A stretch of 64,000 bases of DNA, taken from positions 1,302,001 to 1,366,000 of the forward strand of contig OZ245325.1 in the NCBI GenBank assembly GCA_965225705.1, written 5' to 3'. This DNA comes from G965225705 sp965225705. Lineage in GTDB: Bacteria > Pseudomonadota > Alphaproteobacteria > Caulobacterales > Maricaulaceae. A model generated the notes under the pieces. The model made no database searches and was not told where the DNA came from. It worked only from the letters and a program-made list of their open reading frames with translations. Every line of letters starts with the position of its first letter. Position 1 is the first letter of the stretch. Made by a program: the position numbers and the translations under genes. Below, piece after piece: positions 32,530-41,858 of the stretch.

Positions 32530-33723
32530 CTATGCCAAACGCTCCAGGGCAATAGCCGTTGCCTCCCCCCCTCCTATACAAAGACTGGCAACACCTTTGG
32601 AGAGATTATAATGTTCCAGAGCCGCAAGAAGCGTGACCATAATTCGCGCACCTGATGCCCCAATAGGGTGACCCAGAGCACAGGCCCCGCCATGAATATT
32701 AACCTTATCATGGGAAATCCCCAACGCCTTTATCGCATAAAGGCTGACCACGGCAAAAGCTTCATTAATCTCATAGAGATCAACGTCATCTTTGTGCCAG
32801 CCTGCTTTTTTGAGAACTTTTTCAACAGCCGGCACAGGTGCTGTGGTAAAATACTGAGGCTCATGTGCATGGACAGCGTGGGCCCGTATCGCAGCCAGGG
32901 GCTTCAGGCCCCGCTTTTGGGCCTGTGATAAACGCATCAAAACAAGCGCTGCTGCACCGTCAGAAATGGAAGAAGCATTCGCTGCCGTTACAGTTCCTTC
33001 TTGACCAAAAGCTGGTTTAAGGTGGGGAATTTTATTAGGTTTCGCCCGCCCTGGAGATTCGTCTGTCTCTACCAGAGTTTCTGTTTTACGTGTCTTTACC
33101 ATCACAGGGGTAATTTCACGCTTAAACTTACCTGTTTCAATAGCTTTTTGAGCACGCTGAACAGATTGAACAGCAAAAGCATCCTGTTCTTCACGTGTAA
33201 TTTTAAACTCTTTGGCCGTCCTGTCTGCAAAAACCCCCATAAGCTCATGCTCATAGGCATCTGTTAAACCATCCCAAAACATATGATCGATAAGGCGTTT
33301 ATGTCCCATCCGCAAACCCTGACGTGCATCGGGGAGAAGATAGGGGGTATTGGTCATGCTTTCCATACCACCTGCGACTATCATACGGGCAGACCCTGCA
33401 AACAAAACATCATGCGCCATAATCACGGTTTGCATGCCTGATCCACACATTTTATTGACCGTGGTCGCCGGAACACCATGAGGAAACCCGGCCCCTAACA
33501 TGGCTTGTCGTGCAGGGGCCTGACCCTGCCCTGCTGGCAAAACACATCCCATGAAAACCTGATCACAGTCCTCTCCCGAAAGCTTTGAGTCTTTCACAGC
33601 AGCTTTGAGAGCCTGAGCACCAAGCTGAGATGATGTCATGGGCTCTAAAACACCCTGAAAGGCTCCCATAGGCGTACGTGCCATACCTGTTATAACAATG
33701 GGATCTTCTTGTGTATCATGCAT
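32530..33723 (-). CDS. Acetyl-CoA acetyltransferase (thiolase)
   Basis: The enzyme interconverts two acetyl-CoA and acetoacetyl-CoA (397 residues). Catalytic residues are in VNKMCGSGMQT (Cys93), GGACALGHPIGASGAR (His) and SLCIGGGEATA (second Cys), all intact. GMARTPMGAFQG at the N-terminus is typical. The size and motifs match biosynthetic thiolases (PhaA/AtoB type), used in polyhydroxybutyrate, ketone-body or ethylmalonyl-CoA metabolism. The neighbours do not say which. It begins upstream of ydbH and may share its transcript. Confidence 0.95.
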   Translation of the reverse strand: MHDTQEDPIVITGMARTPMGAFQGVLEPMTSSQLGAQALKAAVKDSKLSGEDCDQVFMGCVLPAGQGQAPARQAMLGAGFPHGVPATTVNKMCGSGMQTVIMAHDVLFAGSARMIVAGGMESMTNTPYLLPDARQGLRMGHKRLIDHMFWDGLTDAYEHELMGVFADRTAKEFKITREEQDAFAVQSVQRAQKAIETGKFKREITPVMVKTRKTETLVETDESPGRAKPNKIPHLKPAFGQEGTVTAANASSISDGAAALVLMRLSQAQKRGLKPLAAIRAHAVHAHEPQYFTTAPVPAVEKVLKKAGWHKDDVDLYEINEAFAVVSLYAIKALGISHDKVNIHGGACALGHPIGASGARIMVTLLAALEHYNLSKGVASLCIGGGEATAIALERLA

Positions 33724-33854
33724 AGTTTTTCCTTATATTCATTCTGAATAACGAATTTTAAGATCATTATGGATCTCTCTTTTTCTGGTAAAGAGAAAAT
33801 CTCTGCTTCTTTGACAGAACACTCAACCCCAGCATATCCGGGTAAAAAGACCTT

Positions 33855-36230
33855 TTATGTACTTTCCTTAACAGGGAGAGCTTCCGGCAGACGTTTCTGA
33901 CCCTGACGGGCAGAAGATGATCCTGATGTTTTTTTACGTGAGGAAGGTTTTATTGTAAAGGAAAGTTCCTGTGCATCCTGTGATGTGGCATCAACTTTGA
34001 CAAGACCTCCCTTTTTAAGACGGCCAAAAAGAATTTCATCCGCCAGAGGCTTCTTAATACTCTCCTGGATAAGGCGCGCCAGAGGCCTTGCCCCAAAAGC
34101 TTCATCATAGCCCCGCCCTGCAAGCCAGTTTGAAGCTTCTGGTGTCAGGTCAAAGACAATGTCACGATCTGCCAGTTGAATTTCCAGCTGAATAAGAAAC
34201 TTCTCTACCACACGTTCAACAACAGAGGGCTTAAGAGACACAAAAGGAATAATCGCATCAAGACGATTGCGGAATTCAGGAGAAAAAAGACGTTTAATAG
34301 CTGTCTCATCTGCCCCCGTATTTTTACCACGTCCAAAACCAATCATATTTTTCTGGGATTCCTGAGCACCGGCATTGGTGGTCATAATAAGAAGCACATT
34401 ACGAAAATCCGCCGTTTTGCCATTCGAGTCTGTCAAACGACCATGATCCATCACCTGAAGAAGAATGTTAAAAACTTCCGGATGGGCTTTTTCAATTTCA
34501 TCAAAGAGCAACACACAGTGGGGATTTTGATCAACGGCATCAGTAAGCTGTCCCCCATCATCATGACCCACATAGCCAGGCGGTGCACCGACCAGACGTG
34601 AGACGGCATGACGTTCCATGTATTCCGACATATCAAAGCGCAAAAGCTCGACACCTAAAAGCAGAGCCAGCTGACGTGCAGCCTCCGTCTTACCAACCCC
34701 TGTCGGGCCAGAAAAAAGATAGCTTCCCGTGGGCTTTTCAGGCTCGCGAAGCCCTGCACGAGAAAGTTTTACAGAAGAAGCCAGCTGTTCAAGTGCCTGA
34801 TCCTGACCAAAAACAACACGTTTGAGGTCCTTCTCCAGATTTTGCAAAAGGCGCTCATCAGAACGGGAAACAGATTTAACGGGGACCCGTGCCTGAGACG
34901 CAATCACTTTCTCGACATCCTGGGTATGAATAGTCTTCTTACGTTTAGAAGGAGGTAAAAGCTTTTGCTGTGCACCAGCCTCATCCAAAACATCAATTGC
35001 TTTGTCTGGTAATTTTCGCCCCGTCAGATAACGCTGAGAAAGTTTAACAGCCATTTTCAATGCATCTTTTGTATAGCGGACTCCATGAAAATCTTCAAAA
35101 TAAGTTTTGATGCCATGCAAAATTTTGAGGGTATCGTCTGCACTGGGCTCTTTGACATCAATTTTCTGAAAACGCCGCGCAAGTGCACGATCATGTTCAA
35201 AATGCTGACGATATTCTTTATAGGTTGTTGATCCCATACACCGTAATTGCCCTGACTGTAAGGCAGGTTTCAAAAGATTAGAAGCATCCAGTGCCCCTCC
35301 TGAAGTAGCACCGGCCCCAATCACCGTATGAATTTCATCGATAAATAAAATAGCATGCTGTTTTTTCTCAAGGGCTTTCACAACGGCTTTAATACGTTCT
35401 TCAAAATCACCCCGATAGCGTGTTCCGGCCACAAGAGACCCCATATCAAGCGCGTAAATATCAGCCTCATGCAAAATATCCGGCACCTGTTTTTCAACAA
35501 TCATCCGGGCAAGGCCTTCAGCAATAGCTGTTTTCCCAACACCTGGATCCCCCACCAAAAGGGGATTATTCTTACGCCGGCGTGAGAGAATTTGGATACA
35601 GCGTTCCACTTCTTTTCGGCGTCCAATCAGAGGATCAATAGCCCCTTCAAGAGCTTTACTGTTAAGGTTGACACAATATTCTTTCAAAGGATCATGCTGT
35701 GTCTTGCCGGTCTTCTCTGACGTTTTTTCTGAAGCATCATAGTCTTCCAGGTCTTCATCTCTTTTGATCAGGGAAGAAAAACTTTCATGAGACAGTTTGT
35801 CCATACCATGGGCCAGATAAACAGCAGCATCATAGCGTGTCATATCCTGTTCATGAAGAAAATAAACAGCATGACTTTCACGCTCTGAAAATAAAACAAC
35901 AAGGACATTGGCCCCTGTGACTTCCTCTCTCCCTGAAGCCTGAACAGAGTAAAGGGCACGTTGCAAAACCCGTTGAAAACCTGCTGTGGTTGACGTTTCA
36001 TGAGCAGCTTTCACCACAAGACCAGAAAGCTCATGATCAAGATAATGAATCAAATTCTTCTGCAAACGCTCTATATCAACATCGCATGCCTGCATAACAG
36101 CAGCCGCATCCGTATCTTCCGTCAAAGCAAGTAATAAATGCTCAAGCGTGGCATATTCATGATGACGCTCAGCTGCAAGGGCCATAGCATGCCTTAAGGT
36201 GTCTTCAAGCTGGGGTGATAGTGAAGACAT
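33855..36230 (-). CDS. clpA: ATP-dependent Clp protease ATP-binding subunit ClpA
   Basis: A Hsp100 unfoldase of about 790 residues that feeds substrates to ClpP. It has the N-domain repeat (EDTLRHAMALAAERHHEYATLEHLL) for ClpS binding, AAA module 1 (GDPGVGKTAIAEGLA, DEIHTVIGAG) and AAA module 2 (GPTGVGKTEAARQLA, LFDEIEKAHPEV). The C-terminus is basic (QGQKRLPEALPVKEST). The GAGGAG ribosome site eight bases before the ATG at 36230, inside the end of clpS, chooses this start over a longer frame from 36257. clpP is not in the window. Confidence 0.97.
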   Translation of the reverse strand: MSSLSPQLEDTLRHAMALAAERHHEYATLEHLLLALTEDTDAAAVMQACDVDIERLQKNLIHYLDHELSGLVVKAAHETSTTAGFQRVLQRALYSVQASGREEVTGANVLVVLFSERESHAVYFLHEQDMTRYDAAVYLAHGMDKLSHESFSSLIKRDEDLEDYDASEKTSEKTGKTQHDPLKEYCVNLNSKALEGAIDPLIGRRKEVERCIQILSRRRKNNPLLVGDPGVGKTAIAEGLARMIVEKQVPDILHEADIYALDMGSLVAGTRYRGDFEERIKAVVKALEKKQHAILFIDEIHTVIGAGATSGGALDASNLLKPALQSGQLRCMGSTTYKEYRQHFEHDRALARRFQKIDVKEPSADDTLKILHGIKTYFEDFHGVRYTKDALKMAVKLSQRYLTGRKLPDKAIDVLDEAGAQQKLLPPSKRKKTIHTQDVEKVIASQARVPVKSVSRSDERLLQNLEKDLKRVVFGQDQALEQLASSVKLSRAGLREPEKPTGSYLFSGPTGVGKTEAARQLALLLGVELLRFDMSEYMERHAVSRLVGAPPGYVGHDDGGQLTDAVDQNPHCVLLFDEIEKAHPEVFNILLQVMDHGRLTDSNGKTADFRNVLLIMTTNAGAQESQKNMIGFGRGKNTGADETAIKRLFSPEFRNRLDAIIPFVSLKPSVVERVVEKFLIQLEIQLADRDIVFDLTPEASNWLAGRGYDEAFGARPLARLIQESIKKPLADEILFGRLKKGGLVKVDATSQDAQELSFTIKPSSRKKTSGSSSARQGQKRLPEALPVKEST

Positions 36231-36234
36231 GGTC

Positions 36235-36582
36235 TTACTCCTCATCAACTTTCTCAAGCCTGCCCTGTAAAGGGTGAGTGTTGTGCCTGGCTATATTTAA
36301 GACAAGTGCAAGCTTGGTTTCTGCGACATCATACGTATAAACACCACAAACACCCACGCCATGATTGTGCACATGGAGCATGACACGTAAAGCCTCTTCT
36401 TCACTTTTGTTAAAAACTTCACATAAAATTTCTACAACAAAATCCATGGGCGTGAAATCATCATTTAAAAGCAAAACCCGGTAGTAAGAGGGTGGCTGAT
36501 GTTCAACCACCTCCCGTTCCATAAGCTCTGTTTGCTGGTTTTCTGTTAGTACGTTCTGTTTATCCACCATGTTGGCGTCCAC
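36235..36582 (-). CDS. clpS: ATP-dependent Clp protease adaptor ClpS
   Basis: The adaptor binds the ClpA N-domain and presents N-degron substrates. YRVLLLNDDFTPMDFVVEIL contains the NDD and DFV residues that form the N-end pocket; MLHVHNHGVGVCGVYTYDVAETK completes the fold. It has 115 residues with a typical charged N-terminal tail. It is followed four bases later by clpA, the usual operon. An in-frame ATG at 36570 is an alternative start. Confidence 0.96.
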   Translation of the reverse strand: MDANMVDKQNVLTENQQTELMEREVVEHQPPSYYRVLLLNDDFTPMDFVVEILCEVFNKSEEEALRVMLHVHNHGVGVCGVYTYDVAETKLALVLNIARHNTHPLQGRLEKVDEE

Positions 36583-36643
36583 ATTTTTTAACTTTGATAC
36601 ATCATGTTATACTGTACAGGAAAATTTTCTTCATGAACAGAAG

Positions 36644-36674
36644 GCAGGAGTCCGATCTACACGGACACCTGCCT
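36644..36674. other. GC-rich hairpin upstream of clpS
   Basis: GGCAGG-A-GTCCG (36644-36655) and CGGAC-A-CCTGCC (36663-36674) form an 11-pair stem with one A/A mismatch and a seven-base loop. It lies in the 284-base gap between ihfB and clpS, where no gene is seen. No T tract follows on either strand, so it is not a clear terminator; a regulatory RNA structure is possible. Confidence 0.4.
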
Positions 36675-36866
36675 GCCTCGCAAAAGCAACAGGATTACAG
36701 TTAAGTGTATAGTTGCTCTCTATGGGACAGAGCACGGTGTTTAAGGAAACATCAATTTAGAGATATAGAACAATGAGACATCGTTCCTGAAAAAAAATAA
36801 ATTTACAAAAGAAAATCTTTGATACGAGCTTAGGATAAGCTGTCTTGCGTACAGTTCAGGAACTGT

Positions 36867-37154
36867 CTAAAAGGGATTCATACGCTCTTGTAAAACTTTC
36901 CCCGCACGGAAATAAGGGACATACTTTTCTTCAACATCCAGTTCCTCTCCCGTACGGGGGTTACGGCCTTTACGGGAAGGTTTTTTACGTGTGGAAAAAA
37001 CACCAAAGCCACGCAGCTCCACCGTTCCCCCTTCTGCAAGCGTCGTTTCTATTTCTTTTAACAAAATATCAACACAGGATTTAATATCCTGAACAGGTAA
37101 AAAAGCATGCTCTTTAGCAAGCTTTTCAATAAGCTCAGATTTCAACAAAACCAT
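36867..37154 (-). CDS. ihfB: Integration host factor beta subunit
   Basis: The 95-residue DNA-bending protein of the HU/IHF family. LLKSELIEKLAKEH opens it, and GGTVELRGFGVFSTRKKPSRKGRNPRTGE gives the DNA-intercalating arm with the R-N-P motif. The C-terminal EEKYVPYFRAGKVLQERM is IHF-beta-like rather than HU-like. The ATG at 37154 is chosen because the longer open frame adds an implausible hydrophobic leader. Its place after rpsA is the standard order in proteobacteria. Confidence 0.94.
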   Translation of the reverse strand: MVLLKSELIEKLAKEHAFLPVQDIKSCVDILLKEIETTLAEGGTVELRGFGVFSTRKKPSRKGRNPRTGEELDVEEKYVPYFRAGKVLQERMNPF

Positions 37155-37318
37155 ACCCCAAAACAAAAAAACACAAGAAAAAAACTTAAGACAAACTATA
37201 GAAAAGAAAAAAACAGGCAAAAAGTCATAAAAACTTCTTGGGCTTTCACGCCTCCCCACCTGTTTTTTTTCTAACTTTCTAAATTTTGCTTCAGCTTAAA
37301 GCTTCCAGAAAGCATAGA

Positions 37319-39115
37319 CTAGTCTTCCCCTTCACCCTCTTGCTTTTTAGACGGTGATTTTGTCTTAGGTTTTTTAGGAGAAGCAGATTCAGCCTGTGCT
37401 GTCTTTTCCTCTTCAGTTTCCTCTCCCTGTTCTCGTAAAGCAACTCCCAGAATGTCTCCCAAAGAGGCACCTGAATCCCTTGAGCCATATTGGGAAACAG
37501 CTTGCTGTTCTTCATTAATTTCAAGGGCTTTTACAGAAAGAGAAATTTTACGTGTTCTTTTGTCAGCCTGTGTCACCATAGCATCAAGTTTGTCACCAAC
37601 AGCGAAACGCTCAGGACGTTGCTCTGAACGATCACGGGAAAGATCAGATTTCCGGATAAAAGAAGACAGTGACCCATCAGGACCAAATGTAACGCTTACA
37701 CCACCAGAGGTAACTTCAGAAACCGTGCAGGTGACAGTATCACCTTTCTTCAAAGCAACACCTTCCATGGGATCGTTTTGCAATTGTTTGATCCCAAGGC
37801 TAATACGCTCTTTATCAGTATCTATATCCAAAACCCTGGCTTGAATTGTCTCTCCTTTTTGGTATGTCTTAAGGGCCTCTTCTCCTGATTCATCCCAGGA
37901 AAGATCAGATAAGTGAACCATACCGTCAATATCACCCTCAAGACCAATAAACATACCAAACTCTGTAATGCTTTTGACCTCACCTTCAATTGTAGTTCCT
38001 GGCTTATGGGCTTTGTCAAAAGCTTCCCAGGGGTTATCCATGGTCTGCTTAAGGCCCAGAGATATACGCCTTTTTTCAATATCCACTTCAAGAATCATAA
38101 CTTCTACTTCCTGAGACATTGTAAGGATTTTACCAGGGGGAACATTCTTCTTAACCCAGCTCATCTCAGAGACATGAATAAGCCCCTCCACACCCTCTTC
38201 AAGTTCAACAAAAGCACCATAATCAGCAATATTGGTAACATGACCTGTTATCTTTGTACCAACAGGGTATTTTGCAACAATACCTTCCCACGGATCGGAC
38301 TGTAACTGCTTGATACCAAGAGAAATACGCTGAGTTTCAGGATTGATTTTAATAATCTGGACTTTAAGCGTCTCACCTTGCGATAAAACCTGACCTGGAT
38401 GTGTAACACGTCGCCATGACATATCCGTGACATGCAAAAGACCATCAACACCACCAAGGTCAACAAAGGCACCATAGTCAACAATATTTTTAACAACACC
38501 CTCACGAACATCACCCTCGTGAAGCTGGCTAATAAGTTCCGCACGTTGCTCAGCACGTGATTCTTCAAGAATAGCACGGCGGGACACAACAATATTATTG
38601 TGTGGCCGATCCAGTTTTAAAACCTGAAAAGGTTGTTCACGATTCATAAGAGGAGCAATATCACGCACAGGACGGACATCAACCTGACTGCCCGGCAGAA
38701 AAGCCCGAACGCCCTGAAGGTCAACATAAAAACCACCACGGGTACGCATAAAAATTGCACCATTAACAGGTTCATTCTTTTTATAAAACTCTTCAAGACG
38801 CTCCCAGGTTTCCTCTTTACGTGCTTTATCACGTGAGAAAACAGCTTCACCTAAGGCGTTTTCAATACGGTCAATATAAACATCAACCTGATCACCGGGT
38901 TTAATCTCTTCTTGCCTGCCATTGACAACAAACTCTTTTACAGGAATACGTCCCTCCGTTTTAAGGCCTATATCAACGGTCACAAAATCATCCTCTACAA
39001 GGGTAACATGACCTTTAACAACTTTACCTTCAGCAAGATCATGAGCAGCAAAATAGCCATCTAACATGTCCTGAAACTGTTCACGGGTCGGGTTGAGTGT
39101 TTGTACGTCGTTCAT
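37319..39115 (-). CDS. rpsA: Ribosomal protein S1
   Basis: S1 helps the 30S subunit unfold and hold mRNA. The 598-residue protein contains six S1 OB-fold repeats, seen in blocks such as VKGHVTLVEDDFVTVDIG, VVKNIVDYGAFVDLGGVDGLLH, ITGHVTNIADYGAFVELEEGV and IEGEVKSITEFGMFIGLEGD. The last 50 residues are acidic then Lys/Ser/Pro-rich (ASPKKPKTKSPSKK). It lies between cmk and ihfB on the same strand. Its 77-base leader has a small hairpin (GCCGG-AAAAA-CCGGC). Confidence 0.97.
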   Translation of the reverse strand: MNDVQTLNPTREQFQDMLDGYFAAHDLAEGKVVKGHVTLVEDDFVTVDIGLKTEGRIPVKEFVVNGRQEEIKPGDQVDVYIDRIENALGEAVFSRDKARKEETWERLEEFYKKNEPVNGAIFMRTRGGFYVDLQGVRAFLPGSQVDVRPVRDIAPLMNREQPFQVLKLDRPHNNIVVSRRAILEESRAEQRAELISQLHEGDVREGVVKNIVDYGAFVDLGGVDGLLHVTDMSWRRVTHPGQVLSQGETLKVQIIKINPETQRISLGIKQLQSDPWEGIVAKYPVGTKITGHVTNIADYGAFVELEEGVEGLIHVSEMSWVKKNVPPGKILTMSQEVEVMILEVDIEKRRISLGLKQTMDNPWEAFDKAHKPGTTIEGEVKSITEFGMFIGLEGDIDGMVHLSDLSWDESGEEALKTYQKGETIQARVLDIDTDKERISLGIKQLQNDPMEGVALKKGDTVTCTVSEVTSGGVSVTFGPDGSLSSFIRKSDLSRDRSEQRPERFAVGDKLDAMVTQADKRTRKISLSVKALEINEEQQAVSQYGSRDSGASLGDILGVALREQGEETEEEKTAQAESASPKKPKTKSPSKKQEGEGED

Positions 39116-39192
39116 GAAATCTCTCTTTTATAAATTATCAGTATAGGCCAGCCGGTTTTTCCGGCGGTCTTGTGACCATGGATAAATTGATA

Positions 39193-39825
39193 TTAGTCTT
39201 CTTTAAGCACGTTATCGACATGACGGCAAGCATGCTTAAAGACTTCTTCTATACGCAAACTTGTCGTATCAAGCAAGATGGCATCCTCAACACGACGTAA
39301 AGGCGCTTCATGACGTGTTGCATCTCTGGTATCGCGCTCATGAATTTGGCGGAGCATGTCTTCAAACTTTATCTCTTCTCCCCGCTCAGCCAGTTCTTTT
39401 TGACGGCGACGTGCCCGCACTTCAGAGCTGGCATCAACGTAAAACTTAACATCTGCATCAGGGCAAACCCTGCTTGCAATATCACGTCCGTCAAGAACAG
39501 ATCCGGGTGGACGCCGTGCAAAGGCACGCTGATACGCCAAAAGCGCGTGCCGGACAGGTTTGTGAGCCGCAACAACAGAAGCCAGCGCCCCAACCTCTGC
39601 TGTGCGCAGTTCAGGCATATCTATGACACTGTCTTCGATCTTACTGGCTATGGCTGCACTTTGTTCGGCATCATATGGATCACATCCGGATTTTAAAACT
39701 TCATAAGCTGTTGCCCGGTAAAGGATCCCTGTATCTAAATGATGAAAAGCATAATGTTGAGCCAGAGAGCGGGCAAGAGAGCCCTTCCCCGAAGCAACTG
39801 GCCCATCAACCGCAATTACAGACAT
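39193..39825 (-). CDS. cmk: Cytidylate kinase
   Basis: The enzyme phosphorylates CMP and dCMP with ATP. AVDGPVASGKGSLAR at the N-terminus is the P-loop, followed by HLDTGILYRATAYEVLK, LDGRDIASRVCPDADVKFYV and ASSEVRARRRQKEL (LID region). The 210-residue length is normal. It sits between aroA and rpsA in the order found in most proteobacteria. It follows aroA by 95 bases, a longer gap than usual, so it may have its own promoter. Confidence 0.96.
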   Translation of the reverse strand: MSVIAVDGPVASGKGSLARSLAQHYAFHHLDTGILYRATAYEVLKSGCDPYDAEQSAAIASKIEDSVIDMPELRTAEVGALASVVAAHKPVRHALLAYQRAFARRPPGSVLDGRDIASRVCPDADVKFYVDASSEVRARRRQKELAERGEEIKFEDMLRQIHERDTRDATRHEAPLRRVEDAILLDTTSLRIEEVFKHACRHVDNVLKED

Positions 39826-39920
39826 AAGAAAACCTCTTTTTACATCACATTCTATTTATTTAATTTTTAAATAATTTTTATACCAAGCCTATGGCTTCAA
39901 AAAGAGCTGTCTTCTACAAT

Positions 39921-41264
39921 TTACGCTATATCTGCCCCAAGATCACACATGAAAGGAATAAAATCAGGAAAGCTTGTTTCTATCATCAAAGGCGTATCAA
40001 TACAAACAGGGTGTTGAGCGGCAAGCCCCAAAACAAGAGCACTCATTGCAATACGATGATCACCCTGTGTTGCAACCTGAGCACCGCCTGCAACGCCTTG
40101 TGGACCCCGCCCTTCAATAATAAGATCATCACCTTCAATATGGACCTCCACACCACTCACTTTCAACATAGCCTGTGTCGTACAGAGACGATCACTTTCC
40201 TTCACACGTAAAGCCCCAAGGCCACAAAAACGACTCTGGCCTTCAGCAAAAGCCGCAAGGCAGGCCAAAACAGGGATTTCGTCAAGAAGGGAAGGCACGG
40301 TTTCCTCTTTTATGGTAACAGCCTGTAAAACACTGGCTGAGGCCTCTATGTCCATAACAGCTTCACCCCGACGCGTTTGAGGTGAAGCATGATATATCAG
40401 CCGGGCCCCCATGGATTTCATGACAGAAAAAGCTTCTGTGCGTGTTGGATTATCCATCACACTTTTTATACATATATGGCTCCCGGGAACCAAAACAGCG
40501 GCTGCTAAAGCAAAGATAGCCGAAGAAGGATCGCCCGGGACAGTAATGTTTGTTCCCTTCAACACAAAAGGGCCAAAAAGTTTTACAGAACGGCCCGTAT
40601 GACCCCATGGGGTTATCTCAACACGCGCTCCAAAATCACGGAGCATGTGCTCTGTATGATCCCGTGTTGGAGAACACTCCCTTATTTCTGTTACCCCCTC
40701 AGCACGAAGACCTGCCAGCAAAAGCGCAGATTTCACCTGGGCAGAAACATGTGCTGGTTCATAACACACCCCCTTTAAAACAGCAGAGCCCGAAAGAGAC
40801 ACAGGCAGGCGTCCTTTAAGCGATGAAGAGGCCAAAGCCCCCATCATGCTGAGGGGTTTTAAAACACGCCTCATTGGGCGTGCACTTAAAGATGCATCCC
40901 CTAAGAAGTGGGCTTTAAGGGGAAACCCCGCAGCTGCCCCCATGACAAGGCGACACCCTGTACCGGCATTTCCAAAATCAAGAGGCTTTTCAGGACTTCT
41001 CCACCCCTTCTCTCCTGTTCCCTCAAGAATCCACAAACCTGGTGATGATCGCATAAGCCTGGCCCCAAATTGCCGCACGGCACGGGCAGTTCGCAAAACA
41101 TCATCAGATTCTAAAAGACCGGTTATATGTGTTGTTCCCTCTGCCAGACCCCCCATAATGAGGGCACGATGAGAAACAGATTTATCAGAAGGAGCCCGCT
41201 TTTCCCCTTTAAGGGCATGGGACGGTCGGGCATAAACGAAAGTGTCTCTTGTATTTTTGAACAT
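39921..41264 (-). CDS. aroA: 3-phosphoshikimate 1-carboxyvinyltransferase (EPSP synthase)
   Basis: This is the sixth step of the shikimate pathway: it joins phosphoenolpyruvate to shikimate-3-phosphate. SDKSVSHRALIMGGL is the substrate-binding segment, DFGNAGTGCRLVMGA the PEP loop (ordinary Gly, not the Ala of insensitive CP4-type enzymes), and DEIPVLACLAAFAEGQS and KESDRL complete the active site. The usual P-G-D-K is P-S-D-K here. The ATG at 41264 (447 residues) is preferred to a TTG at 41300. First gene of aroA-cmk-rpsA-ihfB. Confidence 0.96.
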   Translation of the reverse strand: MFKNTRDTFVYARPSHALKGEKRAPSDKSVSHRALIMGGLAEGTTHITGLLESDDVLRTARAVRQFGARLMRSSPGLWILEGTGEKGWRSPEKPLDFGNAGTGCRLVMGAAAGFPLKAHFLGDASLSARPMRRVLKPLSMMGALASSSLKGRLPVSLSGSAVLKGVCYEPAHVSAQVKSALLLAGLRAEGVTEIRECSPTRDHTEHMLRDFGARVEITPWGHTGRSVKLFGPFVLKGTNITVPGDPSSAIFALAAAVLVPGSHICIKSVMDNPTRTEAFSVMKSMGARLIYHASPQTRRGEAVMDIEASASVLQAVTIKEETVPSLLDEIPVLACLAAFAEGQSRFCGLGALRVKESDRLCTTQAMLKVSGVEVHIEGDDLIIEGRGPQGVAGGAQVATQGDHRIAMSALVLGLAAQHPVCIDTPLMIETSFPDFIPFMCDLGADIA

Positions 41265-41375
41265 ACCTAAACATTTTTTTACATATTTTGTTTTTGACAA
41301 AACCGCATAATCATGGCAAGCGAAGCCCGCATTGATATTTTGCCTGTCTTTTGAATTTTTTAAAAGGAGAATTTT

Positions 41376-41735
41376 ATGACAAAAGCAGCATTAGGTTCAA
41401 AATGTATTTGTGTGTATTGTACTACAAAATTTTATGATCTGAACAAACGCCCTGTCACCTGCCCCAAATGTCATAAATCCTTTGATCCTGATACGCTTAA
41501 AAACTCCTCTGACAAACAGAGTACAGACAAAACAGACACAGCACCGGAAGATACAAAAAAAGAAGAGGTCAGCAAAGCGGACATTGAAGACAATCATGAA
41601 GACCTTGATCCCAATATGGAAAGCCTTGAAGACGCCGAAGATGATTCTATGGATGCTTTTCTTGAAGAAGATGATGAAGATCTCTCTCAGGAAGAATTTT
41701 CTAAGATCGCCAAAAAGCCAGAGAATGACGACTAA
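41376..41735 (+). CDS. TIGR02300 / FYDLN acid family protein
   Basis: A 119-residue protein with an N-terminal zinc-ribbon-like part: CICVYCTTKFYDLNKRPVTCPKCHKSF carries two C-x2-C pairs and the FYDLN signature. It then has a long acidic tail (EDAEDDSMDAFLEEDDEDLS). The family is confined largely to alphaproteobacteria and its function is unknown; the composition suggests nucleic-acid or protein binding. GGAG lies before the ATG. It is divergent from aroA, as is common for this family. Confidence 0.95.
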   Translation: MTKAALGSKCICVYCTTKFYDLNKRPVTCPKCHKSFDPDTLKNSSDKQSTDKTDTAPEDTKKEEVSKADIEDNHEDLDPNMESLEDAEDDSMDAFLEEDDEDLSQEEFSKIAKKPENDD

Positions 41736-41858
41736 AACTATGATCTGACAACCTGTAGGACTATGCTTTAAGAACCTTCAGGTCACGTATGGAGGCGATG
41801 TGTTCTGCTGTTCTAAACCCTCGTGATGCGTGTAGATCAGCTCTTCTTAATTTCAGAA

